Shown piece after piece: positions 14,602 to 22,298 of a stretch of DNA of 64,000 nt; the stretch's first letter is position 1; every line of letters starts with the position of its first letter. This DNA comes from Pseudomonas entomophila. GTDB taxonomy: Bacteria; Pseudomonadota; Gammaproteobacteria; Pseudomonadales; Pseudomonadaceae. A program made the position numbers and the translations under genes. Location of the stretch: NCBI RefSeq assembly GCF_018417595.1, contig NZ_CP070982.1:4825001-4889000 (forward strand), in the 5' to 3' direction. The notes under the pieces are model-generated. The model searched no databases. It saw only the letters and a program-made list of their open reading frames with translations, and was not told the DNA's origin.

Positions 14602-15555
14602 ATGACCCAGGACAAACCCACCCTGCACCCACGCAACCGCCACCAGGGCCGCTACGACTTCCCCGCGCTGATCAAGGCGCACCCGGATCTCGCCCGCTTC
14701 ACCATCACCAACCCCTACGGCAAGCCCAGCATCGACTTCGCCAACCCCGAAGCCGTGCGGGTGTTCAACCGTGCCCTGCTCAAGGCCCAGTACGGCATCC
14801 AGCACTGGGACATCCCGGCAGACTACCTGTGCCCGCCGATCCCCGGCCGCGCCGACTACATCCACGTGCTGGCCGACCTGCTGGCCGAGGACAACGCCGC
14901 CGAGGTGCCTCGCGGCGCCCAGGTGCGGGCCCTGGACATCGGTGTCGGCGCCAACTGCATCTACCCCCTGCTGGGCCACAGCGACTACCGCTGGCGCTTC
15001 GTCGGTTCGGACATCGACACCACCGCCCTGGCCTCGGCCAAGGCCATCGTCCAGGCCAACAAGCTCGACAAGGCTATCGGCCTGCGTCAGCAACTCCAGC
15101 CCAAGCATATCCTCGCCGGGCTCCTGCTGGCGGACGAGCGCTTCGACGTGACCTTGTGCAATCCGCCCTTCCACGCCTCGCGCGAAGAAGCCACCCGTGG
15201 TAGTCAGCGCAAATGGAAGAACCTCGGCAAGCAGGATCCCAAGCGCAAGTTGCCGGTGCTGAATTTTGGCGGGCAGAACAACGAGCTGTGGTGCGAAGGT
15301 GGCGAGATTCGCTTCGTCAGCCAACTGGTCGGCGAAAGCGCGCAATACGCCGAACAGGTGCTGTGGTTCACCAGCCTGGTATCGAAGGCCAGCAACCTGC
15401 CGGGCATAGAGGCCGCCTTGAAGAAGGCCGGCGTGAAAGCCCTGCGCATCGTCGAGATGGGCCAGGGCCAGAAGCAGAGCCGGATGGTCGCCTGGAGCTT
15501 CCACGACGACGCGGCCCGCCAGGCATGGCACGCCCGGCGTAAATCACAGGCATGA
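14602..15555 (+). CDS. rlmF: 23S rRNA (adenine-1618-N6)-methyltransferase
   Basis: An SAM-dependent enzyme that methylates A1618 of 23S rRNA. It has 317 residues starting at ATG 14602 ([20 protein letters not shown]). The upstream in-frame extension reads through a REP element and is not used. Motif I is [15 protein letters not shown] near residues 113-127; the N6-adenine catalytic tetrad is NPPF at 187-190, followed by HASREEA. CGGAG stands before the start. Its stop codon lies within the first bases of the terminator shared with hupN. Confidence 0.95.
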   Translation: MTQDKPTLHPRNRHQGRYDFPALIKAHPDLARFTITNPYGKPSIDFANPEAVRVFNRALLKAQYGIQHWDIPADYLCPPIPGRADYIHVLADLLAEDNAAEVPRGAQVRALDIGVGANCIYPLLGHSDYRWRFVGSDIDTTALASAKAIVQANKLDKAIGLRQQLQPKHILAGLLLADERFDVTLCNPPFHASREEATRGSQRKWKNLGKQDPKRKLPVLNFGGQNNELWCEGGEIRFVSQLVGESAQYAEQVLWFTSLVSKASNLPGIEAALKKAGVKALRIVEMGQGQKQSRMVAWSFHDDAARQAWHARRKSQA

Positions 15556-15588
15556 AAAAACCGCGCCCGGGCAAGCCGGGCGCGGTTT
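15555..15588. terminator. Bidirectional terminator between rlmF and hupN
   Basis: A 10-bp GC stem (CCGCGCCCGG / CCGGGCGCGG) with a 5-base loop is flanked by AAAAAA on the left and TTT on the right. It therefore ends in a T-run on the minus strand (for hupN) and a short one on the plus strand (for rlmF). Confidence 0.9.
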
Positions 15589-15605
15589 CGTCAACGCATC
15601 AACAA

Positions 15606-15887
15606 TTACTTGTTGATCGAGTCGGTCAGCACTTTGGCAGGAACGAACTTGACGACTTTCTTGGCAGCGATTTCGATGGCGGCGCCAGTCGAAGGGTTGC
15701 GGCCGGTACGGGCAGGACGCTCGGTGACTTTCAGCTTGCCGATGCCTGGCAGGGTGATTTCAGCGCCGTTTTCCAGTTGGTCGGCGACGATCTGGCCCAG
15801 TTGCTCCAGGGCAGCGCGCGCGGTGGTTTTCGGCGCGTCGATGGATTCGGCGATATCGGCAATCAGTTGGTCTTTGGTCAGTGCCAT
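15606..15887 (-). CDS. hupN: HU-family DNA-binding protein (HupN type)
   Basis: A 93-residue nucleoid protein that bends DNA as a dimer. It begins MALTKDQLIADIAESIDAPK and carries the HU signature GIGKLKVTERPARTGRNP with the DNA-intercalating Arg-Asn-Pro tip. P. putida has several HU genes (hupA, hupB, hupN); I assign HupN from the MALTKDQLIADIAES start and from the position next to ndpA, both recalled rather than checked. AAGGAAC precedes ATG. It is divergent from ndpA, so two nucleoid proteins share one regulatory interval. Confidence 0.92.
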   Translation of the reverse strand: MALTKDQLIADIAESIDAPKTTARAALEQLGQIVADQLENGAEITLPGIGKLKVTERPARTGRNPSTGAAIEIAAKKVVKFVPAKVLTDSINK

Positions 15888-16279
15888 GTTGATGTTCCTT
15901 CCCTATCAAATTCAGTGGTTGTGCAGCGTGCTTGGTCGGTGGTCGGGCCAGCCCGGGACAATCCAGAGGCCGCGTCGATCGCGTATGTAGATGCGCAAAT
16001 CGGCGTTTGGTTCGACACCCCGCAAACGTGCTGCCAGCAATGCGCCACACAAGGGGCGCAAGACCGCGCAAAGCTACCACAGGAATCGATAAATATCCGC
16101 TGTCGACATTGATTTTGTGCAGGTTTTTCGGGGGTTTTCGGAAAAATCGCAAAAAAATGAACAAAAAACGAACAACCGGCATTTCCGCCAACATCTGGCC
16201 ACTGCATCACCCCTGCCCTGAGGTAAACTGAACGCCTTTTGCAGCGCGGCTTTCCCCCGCCCACACCACCGAGATTTCC
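15888..16279. other. 392-bp divergent regulatory interval between hupN and ndpA
   Basis: No gene is visible. Most of it is GC-rich, but 16112-16173 is strikingly A/T-rich for this genome, with T-runs before 16142 and A-runs after it (TTTTTCGGGGGTTTTCGGAAAAA, then AAAAAAATGAACAAAAAACG). A-tracts of this kind bend DNA and are favoured by nucleoid proteins, so feedback control by HU or NdpA is possible. I could not fix a promoter for either gene. Confidence 0.4.
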
Positions 16280-17287
16280 ATGCCAATCCGTCATTGCATC
16301 GTTCACCTGATCGACAAGAAGCCCGATGGCAGCCCCGCCGTGCTCCATGCCCGCGACAGCGAACTGGCAGCGTCCGACGCCATCGAAAACCTCCTGGCCG
16401 ACCTCAACGACAGCTACAACGCCAAGCAAGGCAAAGCCTGGGGCTTCTTCCACGGCGAATCCGGCGCCTACCCGTTCAGTGGCTGGCTCAAGCAGTACCT
16501 GGACGAGGAAAAGGACTTCGCTACCTTCAGTCGGGTCGCCGTCGAGCACCTGCAGAAGCTGATGGAGGAATCCAACCTGTCCACCGGCGGCCATGTGCTG
16601 TTCGCCCACTACCAGCAAGGTATGACCGAGTACCTGGCCATTGCCCTGCTGCACCACAGCGAAGGCGTGGCGGTGAACGCCGAGCTCGACGTCACCCCGT
16701 CGCGCCACCTCGACCTTGGCCAGTTGCATCTGGCGGCGAGGGTCAACCTGTCCGAGTGGAAGAACAACCAGAACTCGAAGCAGTACATCTCGTTCATCAA
16801 GGGCAAGAACGGCAAGAAGGTCTCGGACTACTTCCGCGATTTCATCGGCTGCCAGGAAGGGGTCGATGGCCCGGGCGAAACCCGCACCTTGCTCAAGGCG
16901 TTCAGCGACTTCGTCGAAAAAGAGGACCTTCCGGAAGAGTCCGCCCGGGAGAAGACCCAGACGCTGGTCGACTACGCCACCACCCAGACCAAGCTGGGCG
17001 AGCCGGTGACGCTCGAGGAGCTGTCCAGCCTGATCGACGAGGACCGCCCCGAGGCGTTCTACGACCACATCCGCAACAGCGACTACGGGCTGTCGCCGGA
17101 GATCCCGGCAGACAAACGCACCCTCAACCAGTTCCGCCGATTCACCGGGCGCGCCGAAGGCCTGTCGATCAGCTTCGAGGCGCATTTGCTGGGCTCGAAG
17201 GTGGAGTATGACGAGGAGGCCGGCACGCTGGTGATCAAAGGCCTGCCAACCCAGCTGATCGACCAGCTGAAACGGCGCAAGGACTGA
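16280..17287 (+). CDS. ndpA: Nucleoid-associated protein NdpA/YejK
   Basis: A 335-residue protein of the 37-kDa nucleoid-associated family (YejK in E. coli), which co-purifies with the nucleoid and has been linked to topoisomerase function. It begins [20 protein letters not shown], the typical N-terminus, and contains the family blocks [11 protein letters not shown] and [20 protein letters not shown] near residue 180. The length agrees with the family. Its own promoter must lie in the hupN interval. A REP pair follows directly. Confidence 0.93.
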   Translation: MPIRHCIVHLIDKKPDGSPAVLHARDSELAASDAIENLLADLNDSYNAKQGKAWGFFHGESGAYPFSGWLKQYLDEEKDFATFSRVAVEHLQKLMEESNLSTGGHVLFAHYQQGMTEYLAIALLHHSEGVAVNAELDVTPSRHLDLGQLHLAARVNLSEWKNNQNSKQYISFIKGKNGKKVSDYFRDFIGCQEGVDGPGETRTLLKAFSDFVEKEDLPEESAREKTQTLVDYATTQTKLGEPVTLEELSSLIDEDRPEAFYDHIRNSDYGLSPEIPADKRTLNQFRRFTGRAEGLSISFEAHLLGSKVEYDEEAGTLVIKGLPTQLIDQLKRRKD

Positions 17288-17290
17288 TTA

Positions 17291-17382
17291 CACCTGTGGG
17301 CGCGGCTTTAGCCGCGAACACCGGCGACGCCGGTGCCATCCACCCCGTCGCCTGCATCGTGGCTGAAGCCACTCCTACAGGG
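17291..17382. repeat. REP pair overlapping the 3' end of the GIY-YIG gene
   Basis: Arms start at 17291 (ctgtgggcgcggctttagccgcg) and 17356 (tggctgaagccactcctacagg), with CACCGGCGACGCCGGTG between them. The right arm supplies the last codons and the TAG stop of the gene at 17375-17671 on the opposite strand. Confidence 0.8.
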
Positions 17383-17671
17383 TGATGCATGCACTGGCGT
17401 AGGAGGCAACCAAGGCCTCCTTCGCCGATTTGCGCAGCTTCTTCACCAACCGCTCCTGGCGCAAGGCCTCGCCTTTGTCCGGCCACTGCTCCACATAGAC
17501 CAGTGCCTGCGCCGGGCTGGTCTTGAAGTACCGAGCCCCCTGGCCCTTCTGATGCTTGATGAAACGCCGCCGCGGATCGTCACTGATACCGCAGTACAGC
17601 GAACCATTGGCAGCCCGTACCAGGTACACGTACCAGGGCTTGCACTCGGGGGTCATGGGTGTCTCGCTCAC
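17375..17671 (-). CDS. GIY-YIG nuclease-fold protein (UPF0213/YhbQ type)
   Basis: 98 residues holding one GIY-YIG domain: [17 protein letters not shown] (the YVY...YCG form of the motif), then [19 protein letters not shown] with the conserved Arg and His. Such small single-domain proteins are common; E. coli YhbQ has been reported to have nuclease activity, but a cellular role is unclear. The start may be GTG 17671 or ATG 17656 ([12 protein letters not shown]); neither has a strong ribosome-binding site. The C-terminus (ITL-stop) is encoded by REP sequence, so its tail may differ from homologues. Confidence 0.85.
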   Translation of the reverse strand: MSETPMTPECKPWYVYLVRAANGSLYCGISDDPRRRFIKHQKGQGARYFKTSPAQALVYVEQWPDKGEALRQERLVKKLRKSAKEALVASYASACITL

Positions 17672-17714
17672 GGCTCGATTCGATACAGCTGAAGATGGCC
17701 GTCAGCTTACCCGC

Positions 17715-18173
17715 TCAACGAGCCTGCTGGAATGCGCGCAAGCCTTTGAACGCTTGCTGGCGCACCTTGTTCTGCAGCATCGGCGTCCAGCCCAGCAGCA
17801 CGCCGGGCATGCCCAGAGCCTGGCGCGACCAGCGCCACAGGTCGAAACTGTCGTCATGCTGGCAGATCAGCCCGTCACGGATCACGAAACGCGCCTGGAT
17901 GTCGTTGACCACCACACGGCCAGTCTGGCTGAACAGATAGGTCGCGACCCAATGCGCGCCGTCGCCGCGGACATTGTCGAAGGTCAGGGTGAAGTCCTTG
18001 GCGCGGGAGGTGAGCATGCGCCACATGTCTCCGGCATCCTGGCCACGCAGGGTGCCGAAGACCGGGTCGCTGAAGACGATATCGTCGCTGTAGCAGGCCA
18101 CCATGGCCTCGGCGTCCAGGCGCTGGAAGGCCTGGTAGAAACGGGTGATCAGGGCGCTGTTGGCGTCGCTCAT
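17715..18173 (-). CDS. NTF2-like / SnoaL-like fold protein
   Basis: 152 residues starting at ATG 18173 (MSDANSALITRFYQAFQRLDAEAMVACYSDDIVFSDPVFG). The pattern of N-terminal helices followed by YSDDIVFSDPVFGTLRG and WRMLTSR is typical of NTF2-like proteins that bind small molecules or act as limonene-epoxide-hydrolase-like enzymes. No catalytic signature allows a reaction to be named. A longer reading frame upstream overlaps the MFS gene and is not supported. It is separated by about 90 bp from the transporter gene, so co-transcription is possible. Confidence 0.82.
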   Translation of the reverse strand: MSDANSALITRFYQAFQRLDAEAMVACYSDDIVFSDPVFGTLRGQDAGDMWRMLTSRAKDFTLTFDNVRGDGAHWVATYLFSQTGRVVVNDIQARFVIRDGLICQHDDSFDLWRWSRQALGMPGVLLGWTPMLQNKVRQQAFKGLRAFQQAR

Positions 18174-18267
18174 GGGCCGGTCCGTACTGGGTCGAAAACC
18201 GCACGATAATCCCTGCCCAGCCATGGCGCCATCTCCATTTGCGCCATGAATGGTGGGCAGGCCCGCT

Positions 18268-19542
18268 TCAGAGTTTCTCGCTGACGGCCCCGACATGCAG
18301 CGCCCGCCCAGCGCCAAGCCCGAACAGGATCGCTCCCGCCCCCAGCACCGTGAAGATCCACCCCACCGCGTTCCAGCCTCCCGTGAAGTCATGCACCAGC
18401 CCCACGGCGAACGGCCCCATCGACGCCAACGTATACCCCACCCCTTGGGCCATGCTCGACAGGTTGGCAGCCACGTGAGCATCCTTCGAGCGCAGCACGA
18501 TCAAGGTCAGCGCCAGGGCGAAGGTACCGCCCTGCCCCAGCCCGAGTACCACCGCCCAGCCCCACAGCCCTTCGACGGGTGCGTAAAGGCAGCCGAACAA
18601 CCCCGCGAGGGTCACCAGCATCACCACCACGATGGCCAGGCGCTGATCCCTGCCACGGGTCGCCAGCCAGGGCGCGCTCAATGAGCTCGCCAGTTGCACG
18701 ATCACCGAGCCGGACAAGACCAGCCCGGCTTCGGTGGGGCTCAAGCCGCGCCCGATCAGGATCGACGGCAACCAGCCGAACACGATATAGGCCAGCGACG
18801 ATTGCAGCCCCATGTACAGGGTCACCTGCCAGGCCAGCGGATCACGCCACAGGCCACGTACGCGATAGGCCACCTTGTGCAGGCCATGGCCCTGGCGGGC
18901 CTGGGGCAGCCACATCAGCATCGCCAGCAGCGCGGGCAACATCCAGACACCCAGGCCCATGGCCCAACTGCCGTCAAAGTGCTGCGCCAGCGGCACGGTC
19001 GCCCCCGCTGCCATGGCCGCCCCCAGGCACAAGGCCATGGTGTAGACCCCCGTCAGGGTGCCCGCATGCCGTGGGAAATCGCGTTTGACGATGCCCGGCA
19101 GCAAGACGCCGATGATGCCGATGCTCGCCCCCGCCATCAGGCTGCCGAGGAATACGCCGCTCACCCCGAGTGTGCTGCGCACGAGGATGCCCAGTGCCAG
19201 GGTGAGGAGAATGCCGAAGATCACCCGCTCACTGCCGAATCGGCGCGCCAGGATTGGCGCCAGCGGCGCGAACAGCCCCAGGCACAGCACGGGCAGCGTG
19301 GTCAGCAGGCCGGCCTGGGAGGCATTGAGCCCCAGCCCTTCGGCGACCTGGCCAAGCACCGGCGCCATGCTCGACAGCGCCGGGCGCAGGTTCAGCGCCA
19401 CCAGCACCAGCCCGAGCAACAGCAGCCAGGGGCGGTGTACCGCTGCCGGCTGCTGCTGGACCTGCTCGTCATCGGCTTCGGCGTCGATCAGCAACTCGTC
19501 GAGTTCCGCTTCGCGGGGGTGAGTGTTACGGGTCTGTTGCAT
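18268..19542 (-). CDS. MFS transporter of the CynX/NimT type
   Basis: 424 residues with about 12 hydrophobic helices after a 40-residue acidic, Gln-rich cytoplasmic N-terminus. The helix-1 sequence LVLVALNLRPALSSMAPVLGQV is the hallmark of the cyanate/2-nitroimidazole (CynX/YeaN) MFS branch. The start is ATG 19542, with CAGGGA seven bases upstream; the TTG two codons earlier is less likely. It lies 13 bp after an FCD-type regulator gene, so the two form an operon in which the regulator probably responds to the transported compound. The substrate cannot be told from sequence. Confidence 0.85.
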   Translation of the reverse strand: MQQTRNTHPREAELDELLIDAEADDEQVQQQPAAVHRPWLLLLGLVLVALNLRPALSSMAPVLGQVAEGLGLNASQAGLLTTLPVLCLGLFAPLAPILARRFGSERVIFGILLTLALGILVRSTLGVSGVFLGSLMAGASIGIIGVLLPGIVKRDFPRHAGTLTGVYTMALCLGAAMAAGATVPLAQHFDGSWAMGLGVWMLPALLAMLMWLPQARQGHGLHKVAYRVRGLWRDPLAWQVTLYMGLQSSLAYIVFGWLPSILIGRGLSPTEAGLVLSGSVIVQLASSLSAPWLATRGRDQRLAIVVVMLVTLAGLFGCLYAPVEGLWGWAVVLGLGQGGTFALALTLIVLRSKDAHVAANLSSMAQGVGYTLASMGPFAVGLVHDFTGGWNAVGWIFTVLGAGAILFGLGAGRALHVGAVSEKL

Positions 19543-19555
19543 GACCAATTCCCTG

Positions 19556-20203
19556 TCAGGATTCGATGAGGGTCCGGCTCAGGCGCTTGGCCCGCTGCGG
19601 ATCGCGTTGCTCGATGGCGTCGAGAATGTCCCAGTGCAGGTCGAGCACGGCCTGGCTGCGGGGGACGTCCCCCATGTTGTGCTGCAGGGTTGCGGCCACC
19701 ACACCGGAGAAATAGCGGTACAGCTCGCTGAGTGCCGGGTTGTGGGCGGCGTCGACCAGGCGTTGATGGAACACCAGGTCGCAGGCGACGTAGGTGTCCA
19801 GGTCGCCGTGAAAATGGCCCGCGCTGTGCTGCAGGGCCTGGCGCAGCTCACGCAGGTCTTGGTCACTGCGACGCTGGGCGGCCAAGGCGATGGCTTCGGC
19901 CTCGAGGATGTGGCGGGTCTCGCGGGCATGCTCGAGGGTGCAGTTGGACATGGCCTGGACGGCCTGCAGCGGGTCCTGGGCCGTGCGCAGGTAACTGCCG
20001 TCGCCCTGGCGGATCTCCACCAGGCCGCTGAAGGCCAGGACGCGCATGGCTTCGCGGACGGTATTGCGGCTGATGCCGAGGTCGCTGGCCAGCTCGGGTT
20101 CGGTGGGCAGGCGCTGGCCTACCGACCAGGTGCCCTTGGCGATGCGATCGCGGAGTTGGTCGACGGCTTGCTCGACCAGGGAGCGTTTGATCAAGGGGGA
20201 CAT
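19556..20203 (-). CDS. GntR-family transcriptional regulator, FadR subfamily (FCD domain)
   Basis: 215 residues: a winged helix-turn-helix (about 10-75, with LPTEPELASDLGISRNTVREAMRVL as recognition region) and a C-terminal all-helical FCD ligand-binding domain containing the expected His/Asp residues (DTYVACDLVFHQRLVDAAHNP). FCD regulators usually sense small carboxylic acids and control the neighbouring catabolic or transport gene. It is the first gene of the operon with the CynX-type transporter, so autoregulation is likely. The operator was not identified. Confidence 0.9.
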   Translation of the reverse strand: MSPLIKRSLVEQAVDQLRDRIAKGTWSVGQRLPTEPELASDLGISRNTVREAMRVLAFSGLVEIRQGDGSYLRTAQDPLQAVQAMSNCTLEHARETRHILEAEAIALAAQRRSDQDLRELRQALQHSAGHFHGDLDTYVACDLVFHQRLVDAAHNPALSELYRYFSGVVAATLQHNMGDVPRSQAVLDLHWDILDAIEQRDPQRAKRLSRTLIES

Positions 20204-20334
20204 GCATTACGTCCAATCATCGGATGAATTTATCGCGACGGTGGACGATAGCGGGTTTGGGGGCGTTGACGCAAGGATTCGGGTTCAGGGTTGAGGTGGA
20301 CGTTTGATTGCAGAAGTGCGGTGTTCTTGAAACC

Positions 20335-20502
20335 GAGCGCCGCCTGCGCGGCGCATCGCGGATGAATCCGCTCCTACAGGCGGGTAGCGCCATTCGGGAA
20401 ATCAAGTCGGACAAACAGGAAGGACAACCACGGCCTATCAGGCAGGGTCACGTTGCAACGTAGGAGCGGATTCATCCGCGATGCGCCGCGCGGGCGGCGC
20501 TC
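20335..20502. repeat. Long REP-type element: 42-bp inverted repeat with 84-bp centre
   Basis: Arms 20335-20376 and 20461-20502 match as reverse complements at 41 of 42 positions. The inner part is the taggagcggattcatccgcgat REP subtype; the outer part adds a gcgccgc-rich segment. The 84-bp centre encodes nothing. It occupies most of the 366-bp interval between the FCD regulator and the inaA operon; the rest of that interval (20207-20334 and 20503-20572) shows no gene. It resembles a small non-autonomous mobile element more than a simple REP pair. Confidence 0.8.
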
Positions 20503-20572
20503 GATCTCACAGGCGCTGCAACGCTTGCGTCGAACAACCTGAAAACCCCTGACGCCCGCATCCAGCAGGACC

Positions 20573-20806
20573 TCAGCCGAACGGCCGCAGCCCCTGCCTC
20601 ATCCCAAACAGAAACAACAGCAAATCATGGTCCGGCTCGACCCGCGCCTGCCCGGGCTTGACCACCACCCGCGGCAACGGACAAGCCCCACCCACCTCGG
20701 CCTTGCTGAACACCATCGGCCTGGGTTGCTCCCAGGCAGCCGCGGCCACCGTGGTGACCCCCAGCGCCCCGATGAAAAACAAAGCTCGAGCGATTTCTAG
20801 TTTCAT
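20573..20806 (-). CDS. Small exported protein of unknown function in the inaA operon
   Basis: 77 residues starting at ATG 20806 (MKLEIARALFFIGALGVTTVAAAAWEQ). The first 22-23 residues form a clear Sec signal peptide with an AAA-AW cleavage region, leaving a mature protein of about 54 residues with PRVVVKPGQARVEPDHDLLLFLFGMRQGLRPFG. A longer in-frame start exists upstream but lies inside inaA. The start overlaps the inaA stop in an ATGA arrangement, indicating translational coupling. A small gene follows inaA in other pseudomonads as I recall it. No function is known to me; periplasmic location is inferred. Confidence 0.78.
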   Translation of the reverse strand: MKLEIARALFFIGALGVTTVAAAAWEQPRPMVFSKAEVGGACPLPRVVVKPGQARVEPDHDLLLFLFGMRQGLRPFG

Positions 20807-21504
20807 TGCTCTAACCCTTTGACAGCGCTGCCAAACGCCATCTGGTAAAAATAGAGCAGGCTGCGCCACTCCGCCTCGTTCAACGACGAATGGCGACGTA
20901 GCTGACGCAAGTCGTTGTACGCCGCACGCTGGCAACGGATACGCCGCCGGCACTTCTCAAGGTCGAGCAGCGCCACCTCGACACGGGCCTGTTCACCCTC
21001 GCCGATCACCTTCACGAACACATGCTTGCCGTACAGGCAGCCATGCTGCCAATGCCCCAGGTGCATGCGCGCCAGGTTGTCAGCCAGGTCCTTGAGCATG
21101 CGCTCATGCACCGCTTGTGGATACCGCTCGCGGGCGCCGCCGGCATGCCAGGCGTCGAGCTCGACGAAACCATCCAGGGCCTCGCTGACCAGCAAGGCCC
21201 GCCACTGATGATCGGCATCACGCTCGGCGCCGGCGTAGACGATCCGGGGCACGCGCACACCCAGTTGCTCGAAACTGTTCAGTGCGTCGAGTTCACGCAA
21301 GACCGTGGGCCGACCAAACGGATGCAGCAGGCTCCGGTAGATATGGCCAACCTGACGCTTGGCATATAGCGTCTGCCCAGCTTCCGTGGACAACCGCTGC
21401 ACACCACTCTCGCCGCCGCGCCGCTGGTTGGGTTCCTCGACCCATTCCCCTTGCTGCTGCCAGTAATAATCGAACTGTCTGCTCTCACTCTGGACCACTG
21501 CCAT
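20803..21504 (-). CDS. inaA: InaA-like lipopolysaccharide-kinase-fold protein
   Basis: 233 residues of the InaA/Kdo-WaaP kinase-like family. Kinase-like blocks are present: a nucleotide-lysine region (LYAKRQV), a catalytic-loop equivalent with HWQHGCLYGKHVFVK near residues 145-160, and an acidic metal-site equivalent LLDLEKCRRR near 180. In related proteins the target is LPS core sugar, so a role in LPS modification is likely but unproved. The start at ATG 21504 gives MAVVQSESRQFDYYWQQ; it stands six bases after the methyltransferase stop. In P. putida and P. aeruginosa a homologue lies beside colRS, which agrees with this context. Confidence 0.85.
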   Translation of the reverse strand: MAVVQSESRQFDYYWQQQGEWVEEPNQRRGGESGVQRLSTEAGQTLYAKRQVGHIYRSLLHPFGRPTVLRELDALNSFEQLGVRVPRIVYAGAERDADHQWRALLVSEALDGFVELDAWHAGGARERYPQAVHERMLKDLADNLARMHLGHWQHGCLYGKHVFVKVIGEGEQARVEVALLDLEKCRRRIRCQRAAYNDLRQLRRHSSLNEAEWRSLLYFYQMAFGSAVKGLEQ

Positions 21505-21510
21505 CAATAC

Positions 21511-22191
21511 CTACCCTTTGCGCAATACATACACTCGCCACATGGCATAGAACGGCAGGAAGTCGAGTCGTTCCTGAATTCTGAATCCAGCTGAAACAAA
21601 TTCTTCTTCTACTGTAGCCGCTGGTAACACAAACCGGTTCTGGTAGCTGTCCTGCTCCGCCCGCTGGCTGCGCCGTGCTTCCAGCTTTCTGCGCCGCCAT
21701 GCCTTGAAGTTGCCATCCACCCACAGCGACAAGATTACGCTATCGCGGCTAACCCTTTGAAATTCAGAAAGAATAGTCTGCCGATGAGCAGGATCGCCGA
21801 TATGGTGGAACAAGCGCATGCAGAAGATGCTGTCCACCGAATTGTCCGGCAGATCAATAGCGAAAGCCGATGTTTGCAAAGGCCGTACCCGTGCCACCAC
21901 CTCTGGCGGTTGCGCCGCACAAGCTGTCTCGATCATCGCCGCAGAATTATCGGCGCCGATGATCACGCGGTTGGGTTTTTCCGCCAGCAAAGGCCAGAAG
22001 CGCCCGGCACCGCAAGGCAGGTCCAGGACCAGCCCAGGCTCTCCCGCCAGGGTCAAGGCACGGCGGGCCAGTTGTTCATCACGCTGGTGCGACAAACGGC
22101 GGGCCAGGCCATCCTGGTGCTTGCGGAAATACTCCTGGGCATGATCCCGATCGTACTTGTCGGAAAATTCGAGTTTGATAGGGCTTCGCAT
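21511..22191 (-). CDS. Class I SAM-dependent methyltransferase, first gene of the inaA operon
   Basis: 226 residues with a Rossmann methyltransferase core: motif I VLDLPCGAGRFWPLL (about residues 55-69), the acidic residue after strand 2 (IIGADNSAAM), and motif IV-like DSIFCMRLFHHI. The substrate is unknown. Location next to an LPS-kinase-like gene and ColRS suggests an envelope target, but it has no membrane segment. The start ATG 22191 follows TCAGGAGATGCCTT. A ColR-box-like motif ends 66 bp upstream, so this operon probably has its own ColR-dependent promoter rather than relying on colRS readthrough. Confidence 0.87.
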   Translation of the reverse strand: MRSPIKLEFSDKYDRDHAQEYFRKHQDGLARRLSHQRDEQLARRALTLAGEPGLVLDLPCGAGRFWPLLAEKPNRVIIGADNSAAMIETACAAQPPEVVARVRPLQTSAFAIDLPDNSVDSIFCMRLFHHIGDPAHRQTILSEFQRVSRDSVILSLWVDGNFKAWRRRKLEARRSQRAEQDSYQNRFVLPAATVEEEFVSAGFRIQERLDFLPFYAMWRVYVLRKG

Positions 22192-22257
22192 AAGGCATCT
22201 CCTGACTCCAATGCGCCCACCTTAGGTAGGCAAGCGTTGGCGTCAGGTCATGCTGAT

Positions 22258-22273
22258 GTGAAAAATCTGTCAG
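22258..22273 (-). promoter_or_regulatory. Putative ColR binding site before the methyltransferase-inaA operon
   Basis: Read on the minus strand the sequence is CTGACAGATTTTTCAC. The last 15 bases are identical to the site at 24396-24411. It closely fits the published P. putida ColR box as I recall it, (T/C)(T/C)NA(C/G)NN(T/C)TTTTTCAC, differing only at the eighth position. It ends 66 bp before the methyltransferase start codon. Confidence 0.65.
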
Positions 22274-22298
22274 TGTAAAACGCAGATGTTACAAGAAG

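Noticed and set aside
20807..20953. Extended 126-residue form of the small exported protein
   Set aside because: The extra 49 residues lie inside inaA and would hide the signal peptide.
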